This document shows positions 23,721-37,866 of a stretch of DNA of 64,000 nucleotides, one piece after another (the first letter of the stretch is position 1; each line of letters begins with the position of its first letter). The DNA is from Mucidula mucida (Eukaryota; Basidiomycota; Agaricomycetes; Agaricales; Physalacriaceae). A program made the translations under genes and the position numbers. Location of the stretch: contig JADNYV010000103.1 of assembly GCA_015501055.1 (NCBI GenBank), positions 1-64,000 on the forward strand. The letters are read 5' to 3'. The notes below the pieces were generated by a model. That model saw only the letters and a list, made by a program, of their open reading frames with translations. It ran no database searches and was not told the DNA's origin.

Positions 23721-23883
23721 GGGGAAAGGCCAGCAAGGCGTCGATGAATATCACGCTTGACATGGATCGTTCTTAGAGGAGGTCTAGCTGACTTTGAAGT
23801 GCACCTACCATACTAATTCAGGTTGAAGGCGAAGAGCGTACTCATGATGCATTGCCACCGGAAGCAGAAACAAAGTTCAAAGG

Positions 23884-25123
<1,240 letters not shown>

Positions 25124-25205
25124 AAAATCTGCCGAAGCTGCCGATCACTGATCAATGCCCCTATCTCGTACTTGATCTCTGAACGTTAACACCAACTCAA
25201 CGCAA
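25124..25205. promoter_or_regulatory. 82-bp divergent promoter of DIM1 and PHYH
   Basis: Only 82 bp separate the start codons of two genes pointing away from each other. Both leaders and the core promoter must fit here, so shared control is likely. Confidence 0.5.
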
Positions 25206-26673
25206 ATGCCTGAATACCTCTTACAAGACCAAATTGATTCAGTACGTATATCCATTTTGTCACTCTTCCTTGCTCATCTACTTCAATGTAGTTCTATCGA
25301 AACGGGTGCGGCACTGGATGCTGACGAGTCTCACGTCAAGTTAACTTTGGTGTATCATAGATATCTGGTTCTGCCCAAATTTCTGGATGCTACGGATACA
25401 TATGCTCTTCTGAAGCGCTCCCACAAATACCTCGAGGACTTCTCGGTCGAAGACCATCCACTGGTCAGCCTTTCTCGTCATCGAGCCGCAAGTTGTGAAC
25501 GTTCATCCACAGACTCGGTTCACAACTGCAGAAGACAACCATGTCGGCGACGACTATTTCCTGGACTCCGGAGACAAGATGTGTGCATCGACAGTTCCTC
25601 GGAAGATTACCTCTCAGAACTCATGAACGGACAGCCGGTATTTCCTAGAGGAAGACGCTGTAGATAAGGACGGTAAACTCATTAGAGACAAGACCAAAGC
25701 TGTCAACAAGATTGGACACGGTACGATCGCATAACGCTCTCGTTATATACCCCAATAGCGCGAACTAAAATCCATCTAGGACTCCACGAACTTGATCCTT
25801 TGTTCCGCAAGGTAACCTTGGAAAATGATCGCGTCAAAGCTGTGGTTCGAGACCTCAAAGTTCACCACGACCCCGTTGGTACGGGCATCTTTATCGTAAA
25901 GCATTCTGGTCCTTACGGTTTACAGCGCTCCAATCCATGGTCATCATGAAGCAGCCCTACATCGGTGGCGAAGGTTCGCCTGCTTGACACGTTCTAGACA
26001 AAAAAATCAACTGATACCCCACTCACAACCCCATTAACAGTCGGCGAACATAACGATTCGTGAGCTCCTACGTTCCTGTCTTTCTACCGGCCTCACGAAA
26101 GCTGCGTTCACGTCCTAGAACGTTCCTCGTACGTCCCTCAATATAATATCAATCAAAATATTCTCTCACCTATTGATTCCTAGTACACCGACCCTCCGTC
26201 GGCTGTCGGATTCTGGATCGCATTAGAAAAATGCACGGCAGAGAACGGCGCTCTATCTTTCTTACCTGGCTCTCATCTCACCTCGCCGATCACTAAACGC
26301 TTCATACGCCTACCCGAAGGAGGTACAGGGTTCGAAAGCCTGCCGATATCCACAGACATCAACGCGAAGGCCCAGTCTCAAGGCGAATATATCATGGAGA
26401 CATGTGAACCAGGTTTGCCACATCAGCCACCCCCCGCGGCCCGCTAGCTCAATGTGGATGTTTTTGGTCATAGGAGATCTCGTTATCATCCACGGTGCCG
26501 TTTTGCACAAATCAGAGCACAATTATAGCGCAAACACTCGGTTCGCGTACACCTTCCACATGATAGAATCACCGCCGTACGCACAATACGATACGAAGAA
26601 CTGGTTACAACCTACAGAGGCAATGCCTTTTTCTCACATCTTGGAGTCCTCAAAATCTCAGCACTTAGCGTAG
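25206..26673 (+). CDS. Phytanoyl-CoA dioxygenase (PhyH) family protein
   Basis: The N-terminus MPEYLLQDQIDS joins FYRNG and then YLVLPKFLDATDT through two introns, the typical PhyH opening. The iron ligands are visible as HND in GEHNDSTFLYTDPP and the distal His in VIIHGAVLHKSEHN, with the 2-oxoglutarate-binding Arg in NTRFAYTFH. Another conserved block is ENGALSFLPGSHL. It resembles PHYHD1-type enzymes: Fe(II)/2-oxoglutarate-dependent hydroxylases whose substrate is not settled for fungi. No C-terminal peroxisomal signal is visible; the protein ends SSKSQHLA. The intron before RYFLEED uses a donor inside GACAAGAT and keeps the frame. Confidence 0.85.
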
Positions 26674-27186
26674 AAGATGAATGACATCGCATTGCTTGGA
26701 ATGAATCACACGAAGGCTGAGCATGAGAAAATATATTATAACTGTATGCCTAATGCATTTGCTCTATCGATAGGTAGTACATAAAGACAAACTAATCCTC
26801 CCTCAAAGACAATACCCGTCCAGGGCTAAAAATCGGAGAGACGGTGGAACAGGACAGACAATATAACCGTTAGATAGCGAAAAATTAATACTTGCAAAAC
26901 GAGACAAGGTATTAAGTGTCTTCAGAAGTAGAAGAGGGAAGGTCAGGATGGATGCGGAGAGAGACAGATGAGAAAGAGTGATCCGTGGTCAAAGCCAGAT
27001 AATACATGATAGGAAACAGAGATGAATGAGGGGTTGAATGAATGTCTCGAAAGGTGGAGAGTATAATGCGATGAGATGCAACAGTCGACAATGTAGATTT
27101 TGCGGGAGAGATGTGTGCGCGCCAATACAACACGGGGGGTAGGGTGTCGAGGTGGATAAGCTGATGTCGGGAAAAGAAATGGAAGA
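26674..27186. other. Convergent 3' region, no supported gene
   Basis: About 0.5 kb between the stop codons of PHYH and CDC24. It is AT-rich in parts and should hold both polyadenylation sites. A minus-strand frame at 26912-27190 has no domain and low-complexity composition. Confidence 0.4.
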
Positions 27187-30100
27187 TCATGTCACGAATA
27201 GCGTAACCTGCCCGCCAGGCCGGTACTGTTCGAACGCCATCTGCACATCCTCAGTTGAGCCTAGTGACACCATATCACCGTCTTCGTCTTTGTATTTGAC
27301 GCGAAGAGGACCGTCATCCCTTCGAGGACCACAAAGTCGAATTTTGCGCCCAACTTTCTCGACCAAATCATCGTACTCCGTCGCTCGGGGAACCTGTATA
27401 ACGAAGATGTCTTCGTGGAAGTGCACCTTCACCTTCACAGGATGGGGAAATGGAGCATGACCACCGCCGTTGACGGCATCAAAAGTCTGTGACCGCGATG
27501 CTCGCAAGCCCACACCACCACCCAGCGATGATTCGCTGGAACCAAACGGCGTTATTGGTGATGAGGAGTTTGGCGAATAATCTGAGCTGGCCGTCGATTG
27601 GCTCGAACCACTGCCCCGCTTGTGTGTCATGCTACTGATGGAGGTTGATGATTGTGAATGATTCCATTGTGTTGTTGGCAGCGGCGGAGGAACACCGTTC
27701 TGCTTGGGAACATAGGCATTCGGCTGGCTGGCGCTCCGAGATCGATTCATTACCGGAGGAGGTTGTGTAGCGATGGGCGCGGGAGTCTTTGGTATCCCAT
27801 TCCGATAGTCACCGCTTTCATTATAGTTGGATCGTAATCTCGTGGAGCTGAACTGACTCTTCAAGCTCGGTCGCTGACGAACACCAGGTCCAAAGCTTGC
27901 CTCAGATGAGTATGAGGCCGCACTCATATTTGACAATGTCGACGTGAGACGTGGGGTGATTGGTCGAAGTGCAGTGTTCGGTGTAACGCCCGGTTGTCCG
28001 CGCCATTGCTGCATGTGCTCGGGGGTCTCTGTGTGGGCACGAGGTCGATCGTAGGGCGCAGGCTGTGGATCGCGTTCCGGTGGCATGGATGCCGCGGTAC
28101 CACGTCGGCCATTGACAGGTGTACCCCGGCCTGACGGTGGTTGAGGGAACGCGCTCATCGCAGGATAATCCTCGTAGTCCTCGTCATCGTTCTCGAACTC
28201 AAACCCGTCGTGTGGGGGATAGCCTTGCGGACCGGTGCCATAGCCGTTACCGTAGCCGTTCTGTTCGTATATGCTCTCACCGCGCTGACGGCCAGGTTGT
28301 TGCTGAGCAGGATAGCTGGGCGCGGCAGGGTTGTATGGTGGGTAGCCTGGGTAGCCCCGGCTAACGTTGGGACTCGTGCTGTTGGGAATTTTCGCTATAG
28401 GCCGCTCAGATGCGCGTCGTTGGGCAAGCTCTCTGATCAATCGGTTGATCACGGTCTCCCATTGCCGCATCTGATCCTCCCGCCGACACCGCAGGGTGAA
28501 GTATTCTAAGTCGTCATCACCCTTCCACCATACAGCCAAGGGATATTGAACAGGTAACGATGCAGCTGAAGAATGCATGTCAGCAACAACAAAAGCAGAA
28601 CGCAAAAGAATGAATCACTTGAATTCCGCGCTGAAGCAGGAACAGCTTGAGTAACATTCCCCAAGAATATCCGGCCCTTCAGAAGAAGAGGAGTGCTTTT
28701 CTTCTGAGGCTGTCCGAAGCCGCCGGGGAGAGTTAACGGCGCAGGAGCGGATTGCTTTTTAAGTATTGAATTGCTCTTGCTCATCTTCTTCCCATTAGCC
28801 CCTTGGGGAGGAGCTTCTTTGCAACATAGGATGATCTTTTCGAAAAGGAAGACGTGGTACTCCCGGTCGATATCCGACTTGGTGACAATGAATATGTCGT
28901 CCAGAAGCAATTGACCGAAGTTCTCGAGGTGATGACCTTTCCAGTCATCGACGCGACTTTGAAGATTCTTGACGGTTTGCTCGTTCTCTGCCTGGCGCTG
29001 CGCTTCATTGATTTTGTCTGTTATTCGCTTGGCAGCGTCCGAGCCGGCCTTCAAATCTGCGTAATGGGGGTAGGTGTCCGGATTTGCGGCTTTAAGAAGC
29101 GACTGTATCACCGTTCAGCGGGCAATTCATCACATCGAGAGTTCGAAACGTACGTCAAGTAGCAAAGGATACTTGCAGACTCGTTGAACTGGCTTGATCA
29201 GGAATGCCGGTAATTCGCCTTTCACGTTGATCAAGTGATTGAGCGCCTAGCGAGTTATGTCAGCATCGGTTCAGCCCGAAAGATGAAGATTGCATATGTG
29301 TTGTCAAGTCAACACATGGTATGTGGGAGGACGATAACGGAGGCAAAATGCTAGGACTCACTGCCAGATTTGACTCATTGGCCATCATTAGGTCCGAGGC
29401 ATTTGTGTAGTTGGCGCAGTAGGGCTCGTAGACGATAAATTCCTCTTCCTATTGTTCCGTAAGCGGTCGTGTAAAGGAGGCAATGATTGGGGATGACAAT
29501 GAAGCATCCCAATCAAGCAATGTAAATGGAAGACTCACACTCTCCAAAAAATGTTGTCCCCATCGTTGCTCCGGCCAGGGAAGCTCGGCGGTGCTCTCAA
29601 ACCGAATGAGGAATTTGCGTTGGAAGTTGAGCAGCTGCTTAAGATTGGGGAAGAGTAGATGTATGGTGTCCTGGTCGATTAGATTGCTTTGGGACAATGC
29701 AGCTGCGTATTTCTGACATGGACGTCATAAAGCAATAGTCCAAAGACAGAACAAGAAACGTACCTGCATGATCTCGAGATCTTGAACATATTTCCTTTCA
29801 GTTTCCACCATTTCCCGAATGATGTTGTTACGAGCGGACTCTTTAGCTGTGGCAGGGGGTACAGAGGTGGCGGAGTCGGTGTTGAGGGAGTCGTGTGAGT
29901 CGTGAGTTGACATGTAAGGAGGTGACGGGGGAGGATCGTCAAAAGAGCTTTCGGGGAGGTGGCTCACGATGGCGCTGACTGTCTTGATGACCTGCAGTGG
30001 CTGTATGAGCGGCGCCGGAGGGTGAGGAAGGAAATAAAGCGCACCTTGACCAAGCCATCTGTCGAATTCCGATCCCATAGGTCCGTAACTGTGAACAGTT

Positions 30101-30524
30101 CACAGCCTGGGATGTTCTGTGCGACCTTGTCCGTGCGTAACTGCATGGCAAAGAGAGCAATGCCATGTTTCTTGGCGCGGTCGGGGTTGGAGTCGTACTG
30201 CTCCTGGTTAAAGTCGGAATTGTTGATTTTATGGAAATCGTCTGGTAGCTGATCGAAGATATAGCATAGGGGAATGCCGAATGAGAAGAGGTCCCAGAGC
30301 TGGGTGACGGGGTCGGTCGACTGGCGCGAGTCCGACGAAGAGACAAGATCAAAGTAGTGAGGAAAGCCGCGAATGCGCATTAAACGGGTGCGTAGGCGGA
30401 CGCATTCCTGGTAGAGAGAGGTGATAGCGGCTTGGTTGAGAAGGGTATTGTTCGCAACAGGTGTGTCTATTTGGAGGCCCGTGCTCGAGACGATGGATTT
30501 TTTGCGGCCTGCGACGGAAGCCAT
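27187..30524 (-). CDS. CDC24: Cdc42 guanine-nucleotide exchange factor Cdc24
   Basis: The start at 30524 gives MASVAGRKKSIVSS; the open frame extends further upstream but family members begin here. Domains in order are: a CDC24 calponin-like region (LRTRLMRIRGFPHYFDLV, LWDLFSFGIPL); a DH domain with EMVETERKYVQDLEIMQ and LINVKGELPAFLIKPVQRVC split over exons; a PH domain with FGQLLLDDIFIVTKSD, VFLFEKIILCC and LRCRREDQMRQWE; a long Ser/Pro/Tyr-rich linker; and a C-terminal PB1 domain with VKVKVHFHEDIFVIQV and the acidic OPCA motif YKDEDGDMVSL. It activates Cdc42 at the cortex for polarised growth, and the PB1 domain binds a Bem1-type scaffold. The frame is clean throughout. Confidence 0.95.
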
Positions 30525-31722
30525 GGCGTCGGCGAGCGGGACAGCGAGCGACAACGAGGGAGGGAGCGAACGACGGTTAGAGGTGTGGTCACGGTGGGAA
30601 GCCCAACCCGATCTGATTGTTGTTTGTCCTTTGTTTGCCTTGTCGCCCGAAATGGCAGGTGCCTTTTCCGGCCGAAACCTTGAATCATTTGTATTTCTCC
30701 TCGGTTTTTTTGCCCTTTTCTCCGTTGACATCTCATCACGCTCATCACTTTGTTGCAACTGTAATGTTCCAGTAGTCATCTGTCTCATCCGTCTACGCCG
30801 TGCTGCATCAGGGACTAAGTCATCTTTCAGCAGCAGTCTAGCGGTGACATATGGGCATCCAAGACGATTGATGCCAGCCAAGGCTTTTCCTGATGGAGGT
30901 CGTCACCGCCTGCTCGGAACCCAGATAACATGCAGCTCGACAGTCGATGCGCTATTTGCGTGCTTTGGGACATGTTATCATGCTCTGTTGTATATGTGTT
31001 TTACACGGAAAAACTAGCTGGCTCTATATTACATTTCAAACGCTATCAGCTTCTTGCAAGCTTCTGCGAATGCTAATGGCTGAACCGTTTTGATGCAACC
31101 ATTCCCATGTTTCTGGGGTACTGAGATAGGATAACGAAGAAAACATTGCCGATCTTCGAATACACACACCGTAACGGATCAACGGTGAGTACACCAGGCA
31201 GGACTGCACCAGCCGCTGGAGACCACGTAGGAACGCGTCGAAACAGCAGATGTATTTCTAGCCTGTCGACCCTAGGACTCTAGGATAGCAACCAACGCGC
31301 GGAAGGCACCAAATGTTATGGACGAGAGGGGGCACAATTGCAGTCTGGACCATCCAATTCGAGGCGTATCAGCCCGAGTAGACAAAGTTGGATGGTTGTG
31401 AGTCCGGTATGCACCGGTCGATTAGAGTGACATGGAAGGCAATCATCATTCGAAAGAATTTCCCCATGTGCAACTTGCCTCGTGTGTTCGTGGGACGGGG
31501 ATTGAGGTAAAGATGGATTCGATTGGCCGATGCGTGTGTTTACATTCAAGCTAGACAGAGCACTGCCGAAAGCCTTGAGAAACAAGTGTAGCCTTCAAGT
31601 TGTAAGTCGTTTGAACCAGAGGAACATGCCGAGGCGGAGTCTGAAGCGGGTGACATTACATCAGCCCACTTTCCCTTCTTGTCGCACTGACTGGAGTCTC
31701 CTCGTCCCCCGAAACCTCGTCC
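30525..31722. other. 1.2-kb divergent region between CDC24 and RAP1
   Basis: Holds the promoters of both genes. Several open frames exist (for example 30421-31017, antisense to CDC24, and 31546-31902, partly antisense to RAP1), but none has a domain or plausible composition. I see no RNA gene. Confidence 0.45.
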
Positions 31723-34365
31723 ATGGGTCCTCGCACGACGCGTCGCCAGATCCAGCCTCATGTTCCACAAAATCATGTTGGCGGCTCTCCTGCCGACGAC
31801 CATGGCCTCTTCATTGATCCTATGCTTGGTAGCCCGTTGCCGTTGTACATCGAGAAAGACGTCGTCGACAAAGACCAACTCGTCGACATTATAAAGGTGC
31901 AATTATTGATGGCTTATATCTGAAGCGATTGGACGTGTCGTTGGGCATATTCTAATGTTTTGACCCTCCAGAACAACGGCGGCCTCGTTGCGTCGAGCTA
32001 CAGTAGCGTGACTTATATCCTAGGTGCGTGTCAACGCGCAATGCAGTCGCGCCAGCGAATGACATGCATGACGCCACAGTCGATCCTCTCAAGCCTTCTG
32101 GACAGAATCTTTATCGTCAATATGCCCAGAAAAAGGGCAAAGTCGTGCTGGACTCGCGCTGGGTTCACGAATGTATCAAGGCAGGTGACCTGCTCGTATA
32201 CAATTCCAATTGGGGAGGCTGCAAAGTTACTGGAAATGAAATGTACGTCTGCCTCCTGCTGCTTCAACTTTGAATGACAGACTCTTCATCTAGGCCGCCT
32301 CCTGCGACGATGGTGCCAGTGGAACTACAAGCAGGGCCGTCATCAACGTCCATGGTTCACATCCAACCCAAGAAGAGGACCGCACGTCAAAATCCCGTAC
32401 AACAGCAGCAGCTTGACCAAAATGTGCGCCAAGTAGTGCCTCCTCAGACCATCCTTCCCCAGGCAATGCATGCCAATTCGATGCCAGTTGAACCCATGCC
32501 AGTGGTCCCGACTCATTTCTATCAAATGTATATCCAGCCGCGTCCTATGCATCCGCCGCCACCCCAGACTTGGCAAGGCTCATCAGGGATTGCTCCACAA
32601 CAGACGCAGCACATGCCGCCTCCCCCTCCGCCGCCCCCTCCTCCTCCACCGGATAACTGGAATTATCCTGGTGATGACACTGATGCCTTGGATGGGTCGG
32701 GCGCGTCGCGCTATGATTACAATTATCGCGATGATGACCAGCCATGGGTGCCACCCCAACCTCATTTCTATGAGCCTCAGGTTGATGTAAGTTTCAATCT
32801 TTCGGTTGATAGATCATACATTCAACATGTCACGTTAATAGTACGAACCTTTCGATCCTCATGCACCTCCACACGCAGCGTACCTTGAAGAACCTCAACC
32901 TCAACCCCAACACGAGCCCCAACCTCAGCAACAACAACAGCCGCAACCACAACCACAGCCGCAGCCGCCAGTACCATCTACACAACACTTGTCTCCAGAG
33001 ATTTCTCAAGATGACGGGGAAAGAACCAGGGGGCGCAAGCGCACCCGTACACAGGTAGATTTCTCCTCTTTCCTGAAGGAACGCCTAAATTGATTCTTTG
33101 TTAGTCTATTCCCGCGCCACCGGCATCATCCTTGGTCTCTCATAATCCTGGAGCTCGGTCCCCAAGCCCTCCGAGCCGTGTAATAAAGAGCACGTATGGA
33201 GGTAATCTGTTTACCGCCGAAGATGTAGAATATCTGAAGAAGTACATTGACTACTGTCAAGAAGAAGGCCTGGTCCTCAGGTCAGTTTCTGTCATTCAGT
33301 TATTGATCCGGAAGGTTGACTGAATGGACACAGTCTACGTGAGATATGTTTGCGTGTTGCCGTGAAGGCAAGTGCTCCGATTGTTGATGAGTTTGGTTCT
33401 TTCATTAATCCGAACCCATTCACTTCTTTATCTTCATTAAGGCCCCTCATCACACGTATGCACATCCCACTATCTCTCCGCTGCCTCCTCTTCCGAACTC
33501 ACGGTGCATATTCTTAGGTTCTACTCGTGGCGACGGTACTGTAACAAACATCAAATCCGGCTGGGTGGATATGCGATGACTGGCGATCGAGATGACTCTC
33601 CTCATGCAGACGGAGGTGACGTGGAGGAGGAAGAGCCTGCGATCCGTGCTAATGCCGGGTTTGGGACCACCATCTCTGCGGCGCAAGAGCGTATCAGAGG
33701 CGACATGGCACCTCGTACGCGGTCTCCTACTCCTCCTCGGGCGTTGTATCGTAGCACTACTGGAAAAGGTGTTGCATTCACCGTGGATGACATTGTTTTC
33801 CTGATCCGGTTCATGGAATATCGATCGTGCGTGTTACTTCATATACGGGACGAGAGCCTGGTGCTGACGATGTTTCATATAGATCACAAAATCGCCTTGA
33901 CACCGTTACCTTTTGGAAGGACGTGGCGGCGCGGGTAAGCGTCAATGTATTCTGAATCTGTGTGATCAGCACGTTGATCAGCTGTCGACGTAGGCTCCGC
34001 ATCACTCGAGGGCTTCGTGGATGAAGTTTTGGCGCCGGCACAAACACGAATTGAATCGTATGGAAGGCGATGAGCCGTTACCGCAGCCCCCCGAGAAGAA
34101 GATGCGATATAGTCGGGACGACGATATTCTCCTTGCGAGATATTTCCTCACTAAACCGGAGGGCACCTCTGATCAGATATTCCAGAACTTTGGGCGTATG
34201 GTGAGCATTCATCCAGTTAAGCAGTCTTCTGTAGTTCTTATGACCTTTTAGAACCCTCACCACCCATGGAAAGGATGGCAAGAACACCATCGTATCCACA
34301 AAGTCAAGATTGACCATTTCATGAAGCAGTTGGCCAACGGCGAAACAATCTTGTCGGACGTTTAA
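31723..34365 (+). CDS. RAP1: RAP1-like telomere protein: BRCT plus three Myb-like repeats
   Basis: An N-terminal BRCT domain reads LFIDPMLGSPLPLYIE, LVDIIKNNGGLVASS and VVLDSRWVHECIKAGDLL, across two introns. A long Pro/Gln/Met-rich linker follows, with a run of prolines near 32620-32650 and Gln-Pro repeats near 32890-32970. Then come three Rap1-type Myb-like units: from FTAEDVEYLKKYID, FTVDDIVFLIRFMEY and YSRDDDILLARYF. They end in APHHTFYSWRRY, APHHSRASWMKFWRRH and NPHHPWKGWQEHH. Rap1 is a shelterin component that binds telomeric DNA or a TRF-like partner. The first Myb unit needs a GC-AG intron (33368-33441), a 14-nt exon (33442-33455) and an intron (33456-33517). Stop at 34363-34365. Confidence 0.85.
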
Positions 34366-34697
34366 AGTCGTTTCAACTCTTTCTTATTTATTAAAATTTA
34401 TTGCTATATCATCTCTGCATTGACATTCATAGAACCCACCACTGTATCTATCAAGCGCATAACTTATACCATGCACTCGCTTCGCGACTTTGTGTTTTAA
34501 CCACTGTTTACATATATTTTGAACCGAACTTTGTACGATTAGACGCACAGTACACCTGCTTTTTCCAGTCGTTTTTCACTGACTTACATTGGCTAACAAT
34601 CGTCTAATGAGAATGAATGTGATTGTTTCGATATCCGCCACGAATAAACAGTGAATAACCAAAGAAGGACGCAGCATCGTCATATAGTACATACATG
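34366..34697. other. Convergent 3' region, no gene seen
   Basis: About 330 bp, AT-rich, between the stop codons of RAP1 and the GRAM-VASt gene. Nothing else supported. Confidence 0.4.
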
Positions 34698-37600
34698 TTA
34701 ATCCAACTGAGAGTCCGAAAGATCTTGCACAAAACCGTGAAGACTCTCCTTCAATGTCCGTAGACGTATCTCCATATCATCGAGAGTCCGAGCCATCACA
34801 ACAATCTCCTCCCCAAACTTCCCTGAATCAAACTCTCTGTGATCCCCCGAAAACGAGGTCGGACCACCGTGCATAGGCGGTACCCCAATACCGCCCGGAG
34901 GTCCCTTGCCCGCAGAAAGCTCGTCCCACAGCGCAGTTACAACCCCGTGAATCCACTTCTCATTGTCATCCGTCGTCCTTAGCGCTTTCCGCCGTCCCGA
35001 CTCCTCCTTCTTCCCCATGCGCATTAGTGTGTAGATATTGCTGATAACCAAGAAAACGATAATGAAATAGAGTATTGTCGTGGACGAGGATTGGTCCCAG
35101 GCTTCGCGAATAAGTTCGAGTGCGCCCTTAACACTCTGCCGAGCAACAGACATCGTGCCCTCAAACGTGTCCCAAGCCCACTGGAACGCTCGCTGATTGC
35201 GCTCGTGTTCAAGCTGCTTGGGATCAAGTCCGGTAGCTGACGCGTCATCGAGACCCGCAGAAGCAGCGACATCCTCGGGCGCGATTGCAGCAGGATCGAC
35301 ACCCTCCGGCACAAACTCTGTCTGGTGGTCCTTGATATATCCACGTATCGCTTTTTCCAGCGCAGTGTGATAAACCTTCTGGCCATCAATGGCTGACCGT
35401 TCAATAATGCCTTCGAAGCACGATAAATAGTTGGACATGCTCAACTTTGAGTCGAGACCGTACCTTTAATGAAGCTTCGCCCAGTCCATTCGATCTGAGT
35501 TGTCACCACAACTTTGGTCGACATCTGGCTCGCCCACATGATACACGTCCGCGTCTTAACGGAAAATACACCACCGCTGGGGACATCGGGAGTCCTTGTA
35601 GTGGTCACCGTGGAGATATAATCGTCAAAGTCGCAGTGCTCGGTCTCGTCGCGAATCTCGCACTTGGTCTGCTTGGGCCCAACGGGACCATTCAAGGGTT
35701 TGATGTAAGACATATTCCTTGCCAGTAACTTGGATCCAGCTTGTATCGGCGCCCAATCAGATACCTGTATGTCTGAATGTGTATTGAGAACCAAACTGGT
35801 TGTCAGATTCGGGTAGGATACGCACCGAGGAGCTTCTGATCCACAACCATAAAGTCTTTCATAAATCCACTGGCAAACATGAGACCGTAGATCTTCTCTG
35901 GAGTGCCGGGGACAATCATATCCAGCGCCTTCTCTGTAAAATGCTTCTCGTCTTTACCGCACTGGCAGGTCGTTATCCGTTTCTTCATCGAACCGACCTG
36001 AGTTCCTCCGACCACAACTTGACCCTCACGGCCAGTACCAATGATAGTACCTTCCACAATCTGGTCCATACTTCGCGCAGCACCGGATCCAGAACCGATG
36101 CTGTTGGCATCCTCCGGACGCGCTAGACGCCAGATATTGTAAATGACATCGAACGTCGTATCACGCGACAGGAAGGAGGTGAAGGAGTACTTGTTCTGGC
36201 GAGTCGTTATTTGGATAGCATTAGGAATGACGAACGCAGTCATCTTCTTCTCTAGTGATGTTATCTCGTAGATGGGTATTGAAAGCTAGATGGACATGAG
36301 CCATGAATGGAGCGATGGAAAAGTCGTACGACATACATCGGTGATCCAACCAAAGATGTTCGCATGAAAGCATATGTGGTTTTCTGATATGTACAAGCGT
36401 CCTTGTATCAGGATCTCGCGTTGAAGAGCACACCCGTAGTCTGGGCTGTGATGAGCAGATTGCGGAGCTAATAGTCGCAATGACGCACCTTCAATGAGAT
36501 AATCCCCTTCAGGAATTGTCGGAAACAACTCATGGAAATCAGCGTTACGCCTACTGCTGGCGACAGCGAAGCCAGTTACAGGTATCTCGTTGCCCGCCAA
36601 GTCCAAATCCAGCAAAACGTCGTCCTCGTCTGAATCGTCATCCTCATCGGAGCTGTCGTCCTCAAGACCCGAATAATAGTCGGTGGTGGCGATGGCAGAA
36701 TGTTCAGGGAAATATTCTGAATGGTCGCTGTGCACGGAGCCGCCCCGCTTCTTGGAGGCCTTCTTTGGTGAAAAGTCGGATGAGCCCATGCGTGTATGAG
36801 ACGATCCACTTGCTGACACTGCTGACCCTGAGCCTACGCGGTTCAGGTACGGAGGCGAAGGCAATGACGGTTTTCTAGGAGCAACAGGGGGACTGAGCTG
36901 AGCTTGGTGATGCGCCTGGTGCTGCGCCGAGACCATGGGATTAGCCATAGCGAGACCTGATGCAGCGATGGCACTGGCAAGACCGGTCGGCTTCTGCGTG
37001 GGTCTTTTCCATTTTGGTTTCTTCTTGTTGTCTGACCCGCTCTCTTTAGGAGGCGAAGCCGTGGAAGCCGTGATCGCGTCCCCATTTCGCGTAGGAGACG
37101 CGGTACTGGAATTTGTTGAAAAGCTGGACGGGAATTCTGGGGGCACCATAGACGTAGGAGATTCAACGATAGGCGTCTCGCTGATAGAACTATCGTTGGA
37201 TTCTGTATCTGGAGTAGTCGCGGCACGGCTATGGAGCGGAACCGTTGCAATGGGTGGCGGCAGGGTTTTTAATGATTTGTTGGATGTTTTGGAGCGGAGC
37301 TCTTGGGTAGGCGAAACGTTGGGATCTTTACCTCCAAATGCGGAGATGAAAGCGTCCCTCATGTTCGACTTTGAGGACGAGGCCGTATTAGGTCGAGATG
37401 GTGGGCGAGAGGAGGGTTCGGGCGAGGCGCTTAGACCGGAGGGTATCTGAGGGACTGGGGGTATGGTACCGAACTCGGTAGGGCGCGCCTGGGCAGGTGA
37501 CGAGAGCGAGCGACTACGAGTGGTGGATTCGTCGCCGTTGACGTGAGGCAGTCCCTCAATCTTGCGCACGCTTGAACCGTCGGTAGTGGATAGAGGAGAA

Positions 37601-37866
37601 GGTGGGACAACAGTCACGTTAGGGTTGCTGCTGGTGTCGCTCGAATCGCGAGGAGAGTCTGTTTTAATGTTGGGTGGTGTCTGCGCCTTTGTCACGCCCG
37701 ACATGGACGAGAAATTGCTGCTTGGAGGTGTGAGAGCAGACACCGTTCTGCTGCGCGGCGTCGGGGAGGGCGAACGACGTGATTCGAACGAGCGATCTGA
37801 GCGGTCGCGGCTATGCGACGCACCCGAAGGCGACTTGACTAGTTTGGAAAAGAAATTGGGTGCCAT
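34698..37866 (-). CDS. GRAM-VASt membrane contact-site sterol transfer protein (LAM/Aster family)
   Basis: About 430 N-terminal residues are Ser/Pro-rich and disordered (RRSPSPTPRSRT), with an acidic patch of Asp/Ser. Then a GRAM domain (HELFPTIPEGDYLIE, QGRLYISENHICFHANIFG), then a VASt/StART-like lipid-binding domain (KALDMIVPGTPEKIYGLMF, SYIKPLNGPVGPKQT, VVTTQIEWTGRSFIKG), and a single membrane segment near the C-terminus (TTILYFIIVFLVISNIYTL). This order is that of Ysp2/Lam proteins and animal Asters, which sit in the ER at contacts with the plasma membrane and move sterols. The start at 37866 (MAPNFFSKLVKSPSG) begins with a short amphipathic segment as in relatives. Frame clean. Confidence 0.92.

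Noticed and set aside
30421..31017. 198-residue plus-strand ORF near the CDC24 start
   Set aside because: It overlaps the first CDC24 exon antisense and has no recognisable domain; the hydrophobic stretch arises from complementing basic codons.
36935..37450. 171-residue plus-strand ORF
   Set aside because: It is the antisense shadow of the Ser/Pro-rich part of the GRAM-VASt gene, with no domain.
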